Positions 1 through 9,847 of a stretch of DNA of 38,956 nt are shown here, one piece after another. The first letter of the stretch is position 1. Each line of letters begins with the position of its first letter. The DNA comes from Deltaproteobacteria bacterium. Lineage in GTDB: Bacteria; Desulfobacterota; Desulfovibrionia; Desulfovibrionales; Desulfovibrionaceae. Location of the stretch: positions 1 to 38,956 of the forward strand of contig SAAX01000020.1 of assembly GCA_009929215.1 (NCBI GenBank), read 5' to 3'. The notes under the pieces are model-generated. The model was not told where the DNA came from, made no database searches, and was given only the letters and a program-made list of their open reading frames with translations. Position numbers and translations under genes: made by a program.

Positions 1-1
1 C

Positions 2-190
2 CATGCAAAAAAACGGGCGGCCGAACGGGCGGTAAAAAAAGCCGCAGAAGGTTCGGCAGCAAAAGGCAAGGCACGCAGGCAGCCCAAGGCCCCGTTGTCC
101 ACTCCCCGCGCACCCAAGAAACATTTGCAGGCCACACCTGCCAGCAATACGGCGGTACAGGCTGGCCAGCAGCCTGCGGCAGAATCATAG
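2..190 (+). CDS. C-terminal tail of an unidentified Lys/Ala-rich protein (5' end outside window)
   Basis: This is an open frame that enters from the left edge and stops at TAG 188-190, leaving 62 residues. It is rich in Lys, Ala, Gln, Pro and Arg, with runs such as RAAERAVKKAA and APKKHL, and looks like a disordered basic tail of a larger protein. The ATG at position 3 lies in another frame and stops after ten codons, so it is not a start. I do not recognise the family, because no folded domain is visible. Such basic tails occur on many Desulfovibrio RNA-binding, helicase and ribosomal-associated proteins, so no function is assigned. A weak inverted repeat (GCAGGG 199-204 / CCCTGC 215-220) follows it but has no T-tract. 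Confidence 0.45.
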   Translation, partial: HAKKRAAERAVKKAAEGSAAKGKARRQPKAPLSTPRAPKKHLQATPASNTAVQAGQQPAAES

Positions 191-331
191 CCATACTTGC
201 AGGGCGCAAACAATCCCTGCCCGCAAAAATCAGTGTATATTTGGGTGATCTTGGTGTAGTCTTGCCAATCGCGCCACAGGCGCACTGATATGACCGCCAG
301 GCATTTCACCCACTGCCGCAGAGGAGACAGA

Positions 332-1252
332 GTGAAACCCAGTATGCTTGCCGCCGTTGACGTTGGCTCCAACGCCATACGCTTTCTCATCAGCAATGTT
401 GAAGAGCTGACGAACGACAAACCGGTTAAAAAAAACGCCTACCTTCGCATTCCCATTCGCCTGGGAACAGATGTTTTTCTTTACGGGGCCATTTCAGAGC
501 AGAAACAGGCCGCCTTTCTCGATGCCATGACAGGCATTGCCCACATCATGCGGGCCTACGGGGTTGACCACTACCGTATCTGCGCCACCAGCGCCATGCG
601 CGATGCCGCCAACGGGCAGGACATCATGCAACTGGTGCGCGAAAAAACAGGCCTGCGTATTGATATCGTCACCGGGCTTGAAGAAGCGCAAATACTCTTT
701 AACGCCAATGCCCTTGCCAGATTTACCGATGTAAACAGCGCCCTGTATGTGGACGTGGGCGGCGGCAGCACCGAGGTGGTGGCCCTGCGCGATGGCAAGC
801 TGCAAGAGGCTTTTTCCTTCCAGCTGGGTACGGTGCGCATTCTTGCCAATGCCGTTAACCCCGCAGAGCAGGAGCGTTTTCGCACCGAAATGCGCAGGCT
901 TGGCGAAATCTATGGGCCGGAGTGCGTCATTGCCTCTGGCGGCAACATCAACAAGGTTTCAAAGCTGCTTGAAAAACGCGATGGCAAGCCCGTGGGCGCA
1001 CCCGAACTGCGCGCCCTGCACAAAGACCTGCTGAGCCTCAAGCTTGAGGAACGAATGGAAAAATACGGCCTCAACGCCTACCGGGCAGACGTTATTGTTC
1101 CGGCGCTGGATATCTTTTTGGGCGTTGTGGACATGTCGGGCGCAAAACAGCTGATCATTCCCAAGATCGGCCTTGTGGACGGCATTATCCGCCATATGTG
1201 GCTGAATGCCGACAACCTGGACGACCGGGCCTGCCCCAAAGCCCAGAATTAA
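332..1252 (+). CDS. Ppx/GppA phosphatase family protein (exopolyphosphatase or pppGpp hydrolase)
   Basis: Members of this family hydrolyse the terminal phosphate of inorganic polyphosphate and/or pppGpp in the cytoplasm. The protein shows the actin/HSP70-fold ATPase signatures in order: AAVDVGSNAIRFLIS near the N-terminus (phosphate-1), YVDVGGGSTEVV around residue 140 (phosphate-2) and ASGGNINKV near 200. At 306 residues it is the short form, with only the two-domain core and no C-terminal HD-like domains as in E. coli Ppx (about 510 residues). I chose GTG 332 because GAGGAG at 321-326 sits 5 bases ahead of it. An in-frame ATG at 290 has no good ribosome site, and ATG 344 is also possible. 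Family is sure; whether polyphosphate or pppGpp is the main substrate cannot be told from sequence. Confidence 0.9.
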   Translation: MKPSMLAAVDVGSNAIRFLISNVEELTNDKPVKKNAYLRIPIRLGTDVFLYGAISEQKQAAFLDAMTGIAHIMRAYGVDHYRICATSAMRDAANGQDIMQLVREKTGLRIDIVTGLEEAQILFNANALARFTDVNSALYVDVGGGSTEVVALRDGKLQEAFSFQLGTVRILANAVNPAEQERFRTEMRRLGEIYGPECVIASGGNINKVSKLLEKRDGKPVGAPELRALHKDLLSLKLEERMEKYGLNAYRADVIVPALDIFLGVVDMSGAKQLIIPKIGLVDGIIRHMWLNADNLDDRACPKAQN

Positions 1253-1544
1253 ACGGCCACGAGCCACCATGAGCCATGCGCGCGGGTTGCCCAGGCAGCC
1301 TGGTGCTGTGTCCATTCAGGCTTGCAGATTTGCGCCCCCCGGCGCAGCCCCTGCTGGCCCCATATTTGGGCCCAATTATAGACAAACACTGCCGATTCCG
1401 GCATTCATAGCCTAGCGGCCTGTTTACGCCCTGCGTCAACGGCACTTTCCGGCTCATCGCCTTATATTTCCCTGGTATTGCAGCGCACCGGCCCTGTTAG
1501 CCGAATTTTTCGCCACTGGCCTTTCACCGCACCGCGGAGGAATC

Positions 1545-4500
1545 ATGCCGTCTACGCAATTGCGCCTTTTACTTGTTATTCTGGCTGTTTTTCTGTGCGC
1601 TGCCCCGGCCATGGCCGGGCCCGCATACAGGGTGGCTGCGCCCAGCAACCCGCAGGAAGACAACTGGCTGCGGCGCGAAGGTTTTTCCATTACCTTTCAG
1701 GTAGATGAAGCCCGCTGCAAAAAGGAGTACGGCGCAGACTGGTCGCGCCAGTGCGCCTCTGCCCCCGCTGGCGAGGAAGGCCGCGTGGTCGAAGGCGTGC
1801 GCATGACCCCGCCCGTGGCTGGCGTGTGGCGCTGGATTGACGATTCTACCATGGAGTTTACGCCCAAGGACCACCTCGCCCCTGATACGCGCTATGCCGT
1901 TTCGCTCGACAAAATGTCCCTGCCGGGACGCTTCTCACTCAAGCGGCAGGCGGTGTACGCCACCCAGCCCCAGGCCGTGCGCGTAGGCAAGGAAACATTC
2001 TGGATCGACCCCTCGCCCAAGGGCGCGCATGCGGTTTCTGTACCTTTGCGCTTTCTTTGGCCCGTGGCCTCGCAGGATATGGATGGCCGCATTATCATTG
2101 GCCCCAGCGACCCCAAGAGCGGCCTTGCCCTTGGTGCGCCCCGCCTGGTGTGGAATGAACGCCGCGACGAGGTGGTGGTTACCGCGCCCGTTACGGCCCT
2201 GCCCGAAAACAACGCCGCCGCCCGCATTACCATCAAGGGTTTGCCCGCCTTTACCGAGACTTCGGGCAAATGTGTGGTTGCCGCACCCAAAAAAGACGCC
2301 AAGACTCCGCAAAATATAAATGTGGAGGCTTTGTTCTCCATCACAGGTCGCGCCCGCCTTATGGATGTGGCCAAGATCACCATCAACCCCGTTTACGACG
2401 ATAAGCTCGACAAAAAATTTCAGCTTGAGGTCAAGACCACCCTGCGCGTGCTGCCCTCAGAACTGCTGCGCAAACTTGAACTCATCCAGCTGCCCCGCAA
2501 GCTCACCGCCGAGGCTGGTAAAGACGCCGACTGGACAAAGATGCCCGCCATCAGCCCCGAAGACGTCAAAAACGGCACGCGCCTCAAGCCAGAGCTTATG
2601 CAAGCCGCCGACGAACCAGCAGACCGCATCCTGCTGCGCATTCCCGCCGAGGCCGGGCGCGGCCTGCTGGCAGCCGTGGACAAGGGGCTGCCTTCTACCG
2701 CAGGGCCGGAAACTGCACAGGTTCGCCGCTTTGTCTTGACTGTGCCCTCGCTGGGCACAGAGGTGGACTTTCTGCAACCCGGTAACGTGCTGACCCTGAG
2801 CGGCCAGAAAAAACTGGATATTTACGCCACGGGCCTCACCTCTGTGGCCTGGCGGGCAGAGCGCATACGCGATCCTTTCCTTGCCCTTGCGGCAAAGGAA
2901 TCTGGCTTTGAATCGCCGCCCACAGACATGGACGTTATGAGCGATGTGGTGGAGGGCCGCATAGAGGTGCGCAAGGAACAGGCCGGAGCGTCGTCCTTTC
3001 CCGTGCTTGATCTGGCCCCCCTGTTGCGCGGCGGCAAGGAGCCCGTGCACGGCCTCATGCGCATAGAGCTTACCGGCTACAAGGGCGACCAATCCGTTGC
3101 CTTTGCCTCGCGCATGCTGCTGGTTACAGATATGGGCCTTACCGTTAAACAGGCTGGCGACGGCGCGCGCACGGTCTTTGTGCAGCACCTTGGCACGGGC
3201 AAACCCGTGCAGGGCGCAGAAGTGGGGCTGTTGGGCGCTAACGGTCTGCCGCTGCAAACCGCCGTCACCAATGCTCAGGGCCGGGCCGACCTGCCACCCG
3301 CCAACGGCCTTGAACGCGAAAAACGCCCCGTGGCCGTTGTGGCACTGGCCCCCGCCGCTGCCAAGGCTGCCGATGCGGGTAAACCTGCCGATCAGGCCAA
3401 GGATTCCGCCCCGCAGGACCTGGCATGGCTTTCGCTCGACGATGCCAGCCGCATGGTGGATTACAGCAATTTTGCCATTTCTGGCCGCCATACTTCGGCA
3501 GACGGAATCAGCGCCTCTGTTTTCAGCCAGCGCGGCATCTACCTGCCCGGCGAAACCCTGCACTTTGGCTGCATTGTGCGGCGGTTTGACTGGCAGCCCA
3601 TGCCCGCCGGTCTGCCCCTTGAGGCGGTGCTGGTCAGCCCCACCGGGGCGGAAGTTATGCGCCGTGCCTTTACCGTGGGCGACGATGGCCTGAATTCCTT
3701 TGACTGGCCGTGCCCCGCCGACGCCCCCGTGGGTTCGTATCAGCTTGATGTGCGCCTGCCCGGCGGCAATGCGCGTTCTGGAGCTTCGCCCGTGCTGGGC
3801 AGCACCCGCGTGCGCGTTGAAGAATTCCAGCCCGATACCCTTGCTCTTGCGGCCAGCTTTACGCCCGCCGCCCCCAAGGGCTGGATACGCACCGGGCAGG
3901 ACGCCCCGGCCATTGAGGCTCAGGCGAGGCTCGACAACCTGTATGGCGAGCCAGCTGCCAACCACCGCGTTCAGGCCACCCTGCGCACAGAAAAAAGCCG
4001 CCTGCACTTTACGGGTTTTGAAGACTATACCTTCTACGAACCCGCTGGTTTTGAGGGCGAAGCCCAGTCGCTGGAGCTGCCCGCTGGCTTTACCGATGCC
4101 AAGGGCATAGCCGCCTTTGCCCTGCCTCTGGGCAGGTTACAGGCAGGAACCCTACGCGGGGCCGTGCAGATTGAGGGCTTTGAGCCCGCTGGCGGCAGGG
4201 CCGTTACCCGCCAGCTCGAATCGCTGTTTTCACCGCTGGCCGTGGCCCTTGGCTACAAGCCCGAGGGCGAGGTCAACAACCTCGACTATATCCCCCAAAA
4301 CGCCAAGGCATCGCTGCACCTGCTGGTGCTGAACAACGACCTTGCACCCGTCAACCTTGCCAAGGCCGAAGCTGTGTTTTCTGCCCGGCGCTACGTCAAC
4401 AGTCTGGTAACAGACTCTCGCGGCGAATACCGCTACGATGCCACGCCCGTGGATACGGAGCTCTCCCGCAAAACCCTTGATCTGGGCGCGCAGGGGCTTT

Positions 4501-7295
4501 CGCTGCCGCTGCCCACCACCGATGCAGGCGACTACCTGCTCACCGTGCGGCAGGCCGATGGCGCGGTGCTGGCTGTCATTCCCTACACCGTGGCGGGCAA
4601 CAGGCTTGCCCAGCCTTCGTCACTTTCTGCCGAATCCCTTGCCAAGGGCGACCTGCGCATCCGGCTCGACAAGCAGCAGTATGCCCCCGGCGAAACCATC
4701 AAGATGCGCCTTTCCACCCCCTATGCGGGCGCGGGCCTCATAACCATTGAGCGCGAAAACGTACTGGCACAGGCATGGTTTACGGCCCAGGCTGGCGAAA
4801 GCGTGCAGGAAATTCGCATTCCCGACGATTTTCAGGGGCGCGGCTACGTCAACGTATCCTACGCCCGCTCTCTGGATTCGGACGTCATCTACATGAAACC
4901 GCACGTTGTGGCCGTGGCCCCCTTTATGTCGGGCATGGACCAGCGTGACATGGGCCTTGCCCTTACGGCTCCCGCCCGCACTCTGCCGGGTGACACCGTT
5001 ACCGTGCGGCTCACCTCACGCGTGCCGGGCAGGGCGCTGATCTTTGCCGTGGACGAAGGCGTGCTGCAACTGACCAGCTTCATCACCCCCGACCCGCTGC
5101 GCGACCTGTTGGGCGACCGGGCGCTGGACGTGAGCACGGCTCAGATATTCGACCTGCTCATGCCCGACCATGCGCGTCTGCGTGGCCGTATACCCGGTTT
5201 CGGCGGCGACATGTCCGGCCCCGGCGGGCGCTTCCTCAATCCTTTCAAGCGCAGGGGCGAACCGCCCTTTGCCATGTGGCAGGATATCGTGCCTGTGGAT
5301 GCCAACGGCACAGAGGTGCGCTTTACCGTGCCGCAGTATGCCAGCGGCAAAATCCGCATCATGGCCGTGGGCAGCGCCGCACCCAAGCAGGGCATGGCCC
5401 TTGCGGGCAGAACAGAAGCCTCCATGCAGGTGCGCGGCACGCTTATTCTCAAGCCCCTGCTGCCGCTGGCCGCAGCCCCCGGCGACGAGTTTGACGGGGC
5501 GCTGGTTGTGGCCAATACCGTTGAAGGCAGCGGCCCCGGCGCACGCGTGCGCATAAGCATGGAAAGCGCCTCTGACGGGCTGGCCTTTGCCCAGCAGCCC
5601 GCACCGCAAACTGTTACCGTGGACGAAAACGGCGAGGCCACGCTCAGCTTCCGCATGCAGGCCCAAGACAGCCTGGGCGAAGCAGCGGTGCGCTTTACCG
5701 CCAGCCTTGAAGATCCCAAAAACGCTAAAAACGGAGCCGAAAAGCCCGTCATCCGCACCCAGACCGTTTCCATACGGCCTCCTTCACCGCGCCTGCGCAC
5801 CGAAACCGTCACACCTCTGCGCGGCCCCACCAACGTGGACGTGAAGCGCAACCTGTATCCTTTTGAAGCCCAGAGCCAGGCCAGCGTGGGTGCCATGCCC
5901 GTGCTTGCCCTGCGTTCGCTGCTCGCCAAGCTCAACGTCTATCCCTACGGCTGCACAGAACAGCTCATCAGCCGTGCCATGCCCTACGCGGCCCTGCTGG
6001 GCGCGCCAGAGGCACGCCACGAGGTACTGCGCAACCCCAACATCAACCCAGAAACCATGCTCAAGCAGGGCAACAAGGTCATCAGCGCCGCACTCAGCGC
6101 CGTTATGGGCAACTTTACCCAGTACGAGGGCGTGAGCCTGTGGCCCGGCGGCGGAACAAACGACTTTGTCACGGCCTACGCGGCAGACTTTCTGCTCACC
6201 CTGCGCGACAGCGGAACCGTCACGCCAGAGGGCCTTGCGCAAAACCTGCTTGATACCCTTGAGGCCATGGTGGGCCGCTCGCCCACCGACATGGCCGATG
6301 CCCGCATCAAGCTGTATGCGGCGTGGATTCTGCAACGCGATGGCCGCATCATGACCCAGGATCTCGAGCGCCTTGAGCAGTGGCTCAAGGACAATGAAAA
6401 AGGCTGGGAGAATGACATAGCCGCTGCCTTCCTTGCAGACAGCTTTGACATGCTGCGCCTGCGCCGCCGTGCGGAGCAACGTATGCCCGCAACCATTGCC
6501 CGCTGTGACGATACCTTTATGAGCAACGGCACGGCCCGTGCCCTGCACGCCCTCATGGTGGTGCGCCACTTCCCCGAAAAGAAAAAACAGCTGCGCCTGG
6601 CCGACCTGCTCGACAGCGCCTTCAGCACCAATGCCACCACGGTGGACATGGGCCTTGGAGCCAGAACCCTGCTGGCCATGGGCGACGCTACGGCGCTCAA
6701 GGCCGACAGCCTGCGCCTGACCTGCCAGCAGTATGCCCAGGGCTTCAGCCCGGTGGAAACCAAGGCCACCTCCCTTGGCGGCGCGCTGGTGCTCGATGCC
6801 CCCGGCTGCACCCGCTATCAGGTTGAAATGCCGCAGGGTGAACCCCTGCTCAGCCTGCTGACCACCACAGAAGGCTTTGACCGTACCCCCATGACCGATG
6901 CCAGCAACGGCATCAGCCTGCAACGGCGCTACGTCAATTCCAAGGGCGAAGCGGTTGCCACGGCCAAACTGGGCGACGTCATTACCGTGGAGCTGGCCGT
7001 ACAGGCCAGTAACGAGATCAGCAACGTGGTGCTGGTTGACCTGTTGCCAGGCGGCTTTGAACCCGTGCTGGAAAAGAGCGACCAGAGCCAGCCGCAGGAC
7101 GGCCTGGTGCGCTACGAACGCCGCGAAGACAGAGGCATCTTCTTTATCGACCTCAACGGCGAGCCCCAAACCTTTACCTACAAGGTGCGGGCAGCATCGC
7201 GTGGCCGCTTTGTGCTGCCCACCGCAGCGGCAGAGGCCATGTACAACCCGGCAATCAACGCCCGCACGGGCGGCGGAAATGTCACTGTCGAATAA
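1545..7295 (+). CDS. bacterial alpha-2-macroglobulin (YfhM/ECAM type), periplasmic
   Basis: This very large protein (1916 residues) is the bacterial counterpart of alpha-2-macroglobulin. These are thioester proteins thought to trap proteases that breach the outer membrane. Residues 1-24 form a signal peptide (LRLLLVILAVFLCAAPAMA) ending in AMA before Gly25. Cys18 does not sit in a proper lipobox, so type I cleavage is more likely than the lipid anchor of E. coli YfhM. The thioester motif GCTEQ is present with Cys at residue 1470, followed by the alpha-helical thioester domain, and many macroglobulin beta-domains precede it. It is longer than E. coli YfhM (about 1650). The start ATG follows GCGGAGG. 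The stop overlaps the start of pbpC by 17 bases, reproducing the widespread A2M-pbpC pair, in which the trap works with a peptidoglycan synthase after envelope damage. Confidence 0.95.
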   Translation: MPSTQLRLLLVILAVFLCAAPAMAGPAYRVAAPSNPQEDNWLRREGFSITFQVDEARCKKEYGADWSRQCASAPAGEEGRVVEGVRMTPPVAGVWRWIDDSTMEFTPKDHLAPDTRYAVSLDKMSLPGRFSLKRQAVYATQPQAVRVGKETFWIDPSPKGAHAVSVPLRFLWPVASQDMDGRIIIGPSDPKSGLALGAPRLVWNERRDEVVVTAPVTALPENNAAARITIKGLPAFTETSGKCVVAAPKKDAKTPQNINVEALFSITGRARLMDVAKITINPVYDDKLDKKFQLEVKTTLRVLPSELLRKLELIQLPRKLTAEAGKDADWTKMPAISPEDVKNGTRLKPELMQAADEPADRILLRIPAEAGRGLLAAVDKGLPSTAGPETAQVRRFVLTVPSLGTEVDFLQPGNVLTLSGQKKLDIYATGLTSVAWRAERIRDPFLALAAKESGFESPPTDMDVMSDVVEGRIEVRKEQAGASSFPVLDLAPLLRGGKEPVHGLMRIELTGYKGDQSVAFASRMLLVTDMGLTVKQAGDGARTVFVQHLGTGKPVQGAEVGLLGANGLPLQTAVTNAQGRADLPPANGLEREKRPVAVVALAPAAAKAADAGKPADQAKDSAPQDLAWLSLDDASRMVDYSNFAISGRHTSADGISASVFSQRGIYLPGETLHFGCIVRRFDWQPMPAGLPLEAVLVSPTGAEVMRRAFTVGDDGLNSFDWPCPADAPVGSYQLDVRLPGGNARSGASPVLGSTRVRVEEFQPDTLALAASFTPAAPKGWIRTGQDAPAIEAQARLDNLYGEPAANHRVQATLRTEKSRLHFTGFEDYTFYEPAGFEGEAQSLELPAGFTDAKGIAAFALPLGRLQAGTLRGAVQIEGFEPAGGRAVTRQLESLFSPLAVALGYKPEGEVNNLDYIPQNAKASLHLLVLNNDLAPVNLAKAEAVFSARRYVNSLVTDSRGEYRYDATPVDTELSRKTLDLGAQGLSLPLPTTDAGDYLLTVRQADGAVLAVIPYTVAGNRLAQPSSLSAESLAKGDLRIRLDKQQYAPGETIKMRLSTPYAGAGLITIERENVLAQAWFTAQAGESVQEIRIPDDFQGRGYVNVSYARSLDSDVIYMKPHVVAVAPFMSGMDQRDMGLALTAPARTLPGDTVTVRLTSRVPGRALIFAVDEGVLQLTSFITPDPLRDLLGDRALDVSTAQIFDLLMPDHARLRGRIPGFGGDMSGPGGRFLNPFKRRGEPPFAMWQDIVPVDANGTEVRFTVPQYASGKIRIMAVGSAAPKQGMALAGRTEASMQVRGTLILKPLLPLAAAPGDEFDGALVVANTVEGSGPGARVRISMESASDGLAFAQQPAPQTVTVDENGEATLSFRMQAQDSLGEAAVRFTASLEDPKNAKNGAEKPVIRTQTVSIRPPSPRLRTETVTPLRGPTNVDVKRNLYPFEAQSQASVGAMPVLALRSLLAKLNVYPYGCTEQLISRAMPYAALLGAPEARHEVLRNPNINPETMLKQGNKVISAALSAVMGNFTQYEGVSLWPGGGTNDFVTAYAADFLLTLRDSGTVTPEGLAQNLLDTLEAMVGRSPTDMADARIKLYAAWILQRDGRIMTQDLERLEQWLKDNEKGWENDIAAAFLADSFDMLRLRRRAEQRMPATIARCDDTFMSNGTARALHALMVVRHFPEKKKQLRLADLLDSAFSTNATTVDMGLGARTLLAMGDATALKADSLRLTCQQYAQGFSPVETKATSLGGALVLDAPGCTRYQVEMPQGEPLLSLLTTTEGFDRTPMTDASNGISLQRRYVNSKGEAVATAKLGDVITVELAVQASNEISNVVLVDLLPGGFEPVLEKSDQSQPQDGLVRYERREDRGIFFIDLNGEPQTFTYKVRAASRGRFVLPTAAAEAMYNPAINARTGGGNVTVE

Positions 7296-9666
7296 CCTTC
7301 TGGCCCGGTTTCGCTTGGCAGCAACGCATTTGCGAAACCGGGCCGCGCTTGCAATCCCCGCCTTCTGCGCCATTATGCGGCGCAGAAGGCGCATGGTGAC
7401 TGTGCTAGGTATTCTTGCACTGCTGCTGGTTGCCCTGCTGCTCTGGATTGCTCTTGCTCCCTGCCCCCACCCGCTTGAAGGCGTGTCTTTTTCACGCATG
7501 GTGCTCGACAAACGCGGCGGCATCATGCGCGTGAGTCTTTCTGCCGATCAAAAATACCGCATCCGCACCCGTCTGGCCGATATTCCCCCCGCTGCGGTGG
7601 ATACCGTGCTGCGCTACGAAGACAGATTTTTCTGGTATCACCCCGGCATCAATCCCCTTTCGCTGTTTCGCGCTGCTGCCGGCATTGTCACCGGGGGCCG
7701 CCGTATGGGCGGCTCTACCATCACCATGCAGGTGGCGCGGCTTTCGGCAGGGCTTGAAACAGGCAAGATGGGGGCCAAGCTGCGCCAGATGCTGCTGGCC
7801 CTGCAACTGGAATGGCACTACAGCAAGCAAGAAATTCTTGAGGCCTACTTCAACCTTGCCCCTTACGGCGGCAATGTGGAGGGGTTGGGCGCGGCAGCCG
7901 TGTGCTATTTTCACAAAACCGCAGCCCAGCTGGCCCCGGCGGAGAGCGCCGCCCTCATGCTTGTGCCGCAAAACCCCGCCCGCCGCAGGCCTGCCCGCGA
8001 CAACAAGGCTTTCAGCCTGGCCGTGCACAGGCTCAATGAAACGTGGTTTGGCAAAAAAGAATCCGCGCCCCTGCGCGTGTACAGCCCGCAGGACATGCCC
8101 TTTGTGGCGCCCCACCTGAGCACCGAACTTTTGCAGCGCCCCGGCACTGACACCCTGCGCACCACCATCGACACAACCGCCCAGCGCCGCATAGAGCGCC
8201 AGCTGGCCCGCTTTGCCGCACGCCACAGCGCCTACGGCCTCACCAACTGCGCCGCTCTGCTGCTGCACTGGCCCAGCATGGAGGTACGCGCCCTGGCGGG
8301 TTCTGCCGACTTTTTCAACCGCGCCATCGAGGGTCAGGTAGACGGCACGCGGGCACGACGCTCGCCCGGTTCCACCCTCAAACCCATGATCTACGCCCTT
8401 GCACTGGAACAGGGGCTCATCCACCCCCAAAGCCTGCTGGCCGACACCCCGCACAGTTTTGCGGGCTATGACCCCGAAAACTACGACGGCGCGTTCCGTG
8501 GCCCCCTTTCTGCCGCAGAGGCCCTGCGCGCCAGCCGCAACGTGCCCGCCATCACGCTTACGGCCAAACTTACGCGTCCCTCGCTCTACGAATTTTTGCG
8601 CCGCGCTGGTGTGGAATTTGCCGACGGCGCCGACCACTACGGCCTGTCGCTGGTGCTTGGCGGGGCCGAGGTAAGCATGCGCGAGCTGGCGGGCCTGTAT
8701 GCCATGCTGGCCAACAAGGGCGTGTGGCGGCCCCTGCGATATCTTACGGGCGAAGCGCCGTCAGCTCCGGCCCTGCCCCTGCTGACACCAGAGGCGACCT
8801 TTGTGACCCTCTCCATGCTGGAAGCGCCAGACCCGGACAGGATGGCCCGCTCGCAGGGCGGTACGGTATTGCCCGTGCGGGTCAAAACCGGCACGTCCAA
8901 TGGCTTTCGCGATGCTTGGGCCGTAGGTCAGTTTGGCCCCTATGTGCTGGCGGTATGGGTGGGCAATTTCAACAATGCGGCAAACCCGCTGCTTGTGGGC
9001 GGCATGGTGGCAGCGCCGCTGTTTATGGACATGACCCGCGAAATGGCCGCCGCAGAGCCCATGACAGACCCCTTCCGCGAACCGGCCCCCGGCCTCAATG
9101 TGGAAAAACTGCGGGTGTGCGCCGCCACGGGCGACCTTGATACGTCACTGTGCCCGGAAACCACGCTCACCTGGTTTATTCCAGGTGTTTCACCGGTTGC
9201 GCCTTCGGGCGTGTTTCGGCCCATTCTCATCGACAAGGCCAGCGGGCTGCGGGCCTGTGCCCCACAGGAGGGGCGCACAGAGCAGCGCGTGTGGGAATTC
9301 TGGCCCAGCGATCTGGCCCGCATGTTTGCGCGGGCGGGCATGCCCAAGCCGCCGCCACCGCCTTTTGAGGAGCAGTGCCGTCGTGAGCAGAAAATTTCTG
9401 GCCAGCCCCCCACCATTATCCAGCCCAAGAGCGGCCTGATCTACCGCCGCACGGCAGACGCACAAAACGGCAGCATGGTCTTGATGGCCCATGCCGAGGC
9501 GGGCGTGCGCGAACTCTACTGGTTTGCCAACGACAGTTATGTAGGTAGTACTGCGCCGGGTGAGCCGCTGCTGTGGCCTGCGGCGCTGGGGGATGTTTCG
9601 GTGCGGGTGGTGGACGATGCGGGGCGTGCGACGCGGCGCAACATTCGCGTGCGGGCCGCGCCTTAG
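7279..9666 (+). CDS. pbpC: penicillin-binding protein 1C, bifunctional glycosyltransferase/transpeptidase
   Basis: PbpC polymerises lipid II and crosslinks peptidoglycan from the inner membrane, facing the periplasm. The 795-residue product has a basic N-terminus (MRRRRRM at 33-39), one membrane segment (VTVLGILALLLVALLLWIAL), a GT51 domain with YEDRFFWYHPG (catalytic Glu114) and GGSTITMQVARL, and a transpeptidase domain with SPGSTLKP (Ser365, Lys368), SRN and VKTGTS (Lys536). A C-terminal PbpC-specific beta domain follows. The chosen ATG 7279 overlaps the upstream alpha-2-macroglobulin stop; ATG 7375 or 7393 are alternative starts that keep the membrane segment. The frame continues open upstream to 6898, but that part shadows the macroglobulin gene. 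All catalytic motifs are intact, so it should be active. Confidence 0.95.
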   Translation: MSLSNNLLARFRLAATHLRNRAALAIPAFCAIMRRRRRMVTVLGILALLLVALLLWIALAPCPHPLEGVSFSRMVLDKRGGIMRVSLSADQKYRIRTRLADIPPAAVDTVLRYEDRFFWYHPGINPLSLFRAAAGIVTGGRRMGGSTITMQVARLSAGLETGKMGAKLRQMLLALQLEWHYSKQEILEAYFNLAPYGGNVEGLGAAAVCYFHKTAAQLAPAESAALMLVPQNPARRRPARDNKAFSLAVHRLNETWFGKKESAPLRVYSPQDMPFVAPHLSTELLQRPGTDTLRTTIDTTAQRRIERQLARFAARHSAYGLTNCAALLLHWPSMEVRALAGSADFFNRAIEGQVDGTRARRSPGSTLKPMIYALALEQGLIHPQSLLADTPHSFAGYDPENYDGAFRGPLSAAEALRASRNVPAITLTAKLTRPSLYEFLRRAGVEFADGADHYGLSLVLGGAEVSMRELAGLYAMLANKGVWRPLRYLTGEAPSAPALPLLTPEATFVTLSMLEAPDPDRMARSQGGTVLPVRVKTGTSNGFRDAWAVGQFGPYVLAVWVGNFNNAANPLLVGGMVAAPLFMDMTREMAAAEPMTDPFREPAPGLNVEKLRVCAATGDLDTSLCPETTLTWFIPGVSPVAPSGVFRPILIDKASGLRACAPQEGRTEQRVWEFWPSDLARMFARAGMPKPPPPPFEEQCRREQKISGQPPTIIQPKSGLIYRRTADAQNGSMVLMAHAEAGVRELYWFANDSYVGSTAPGEPLLWPAALGDVSVRVVDDAGRATRRNIRVRAAP

Positions 9667-9697
9667 GGCCAGTTCACACTAAGGCTCCTTTGCCCCT

Positions 9698-9717
9698 GCT
9701 TGCGTCAGCAAGCCTTT
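9698..9717 (+). terminator. possible weak terminator after pbpC
   Basis: A perfect 6-bp stem (GCTTGC 9698-9703, loop GTCA, GCAAGC 9708-9713) is followed by CTTT, 32 bases after the pbpC stop. The T-tract is poor, so termination may be partial. It lies between convergent pbpC and mutM. Confidence 0.4.
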
Positions 9718-9802
9718 CTATGCCTGTCGTACCCCAAAGAAGTAACTCGGCAGGGAACAACATTTCTCAGTGTGTTAACAGCCCCTAAATGGGGAAGTTT
9801 GT

Positions 9803-9840
9803 CGTTCGGGCGCGTTGATGAGCGAGCAAGCAACCGAACG
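9803..9840. repeat. 7-bp inverted repeat between convergent pbpC and mutM
   Basis: CGTTCGG (9803-9809) is the exact reverse complement of CCGAACG (9834-9840), with 24 bases between them. It lies just beyond the mutM stop. It may act as a stem at the 3' end of the mutM transcript, or be one copy of a dispersed intergenic repeat. No T-tract follows on either strand. Confidence 0.4.
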
Positions 9841-9847
9841 CAAATCG

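Noticed and set aside
2457..4007. A 516-codon minus-strand frame in the alpha-2-macroglobulin gene
   Set aside because: It is another shadow frame of the same GC-rich gene, of low-complexity composition with no motif.
5784..7526. A 580-codon minus-strand frame antisense to the alpha-2-macroglobulin gene
   Set aside because: It is a shadow frame with no domain and no ribosome site. The plus-strand gene has signal peptide, thioester motif and partner gene.
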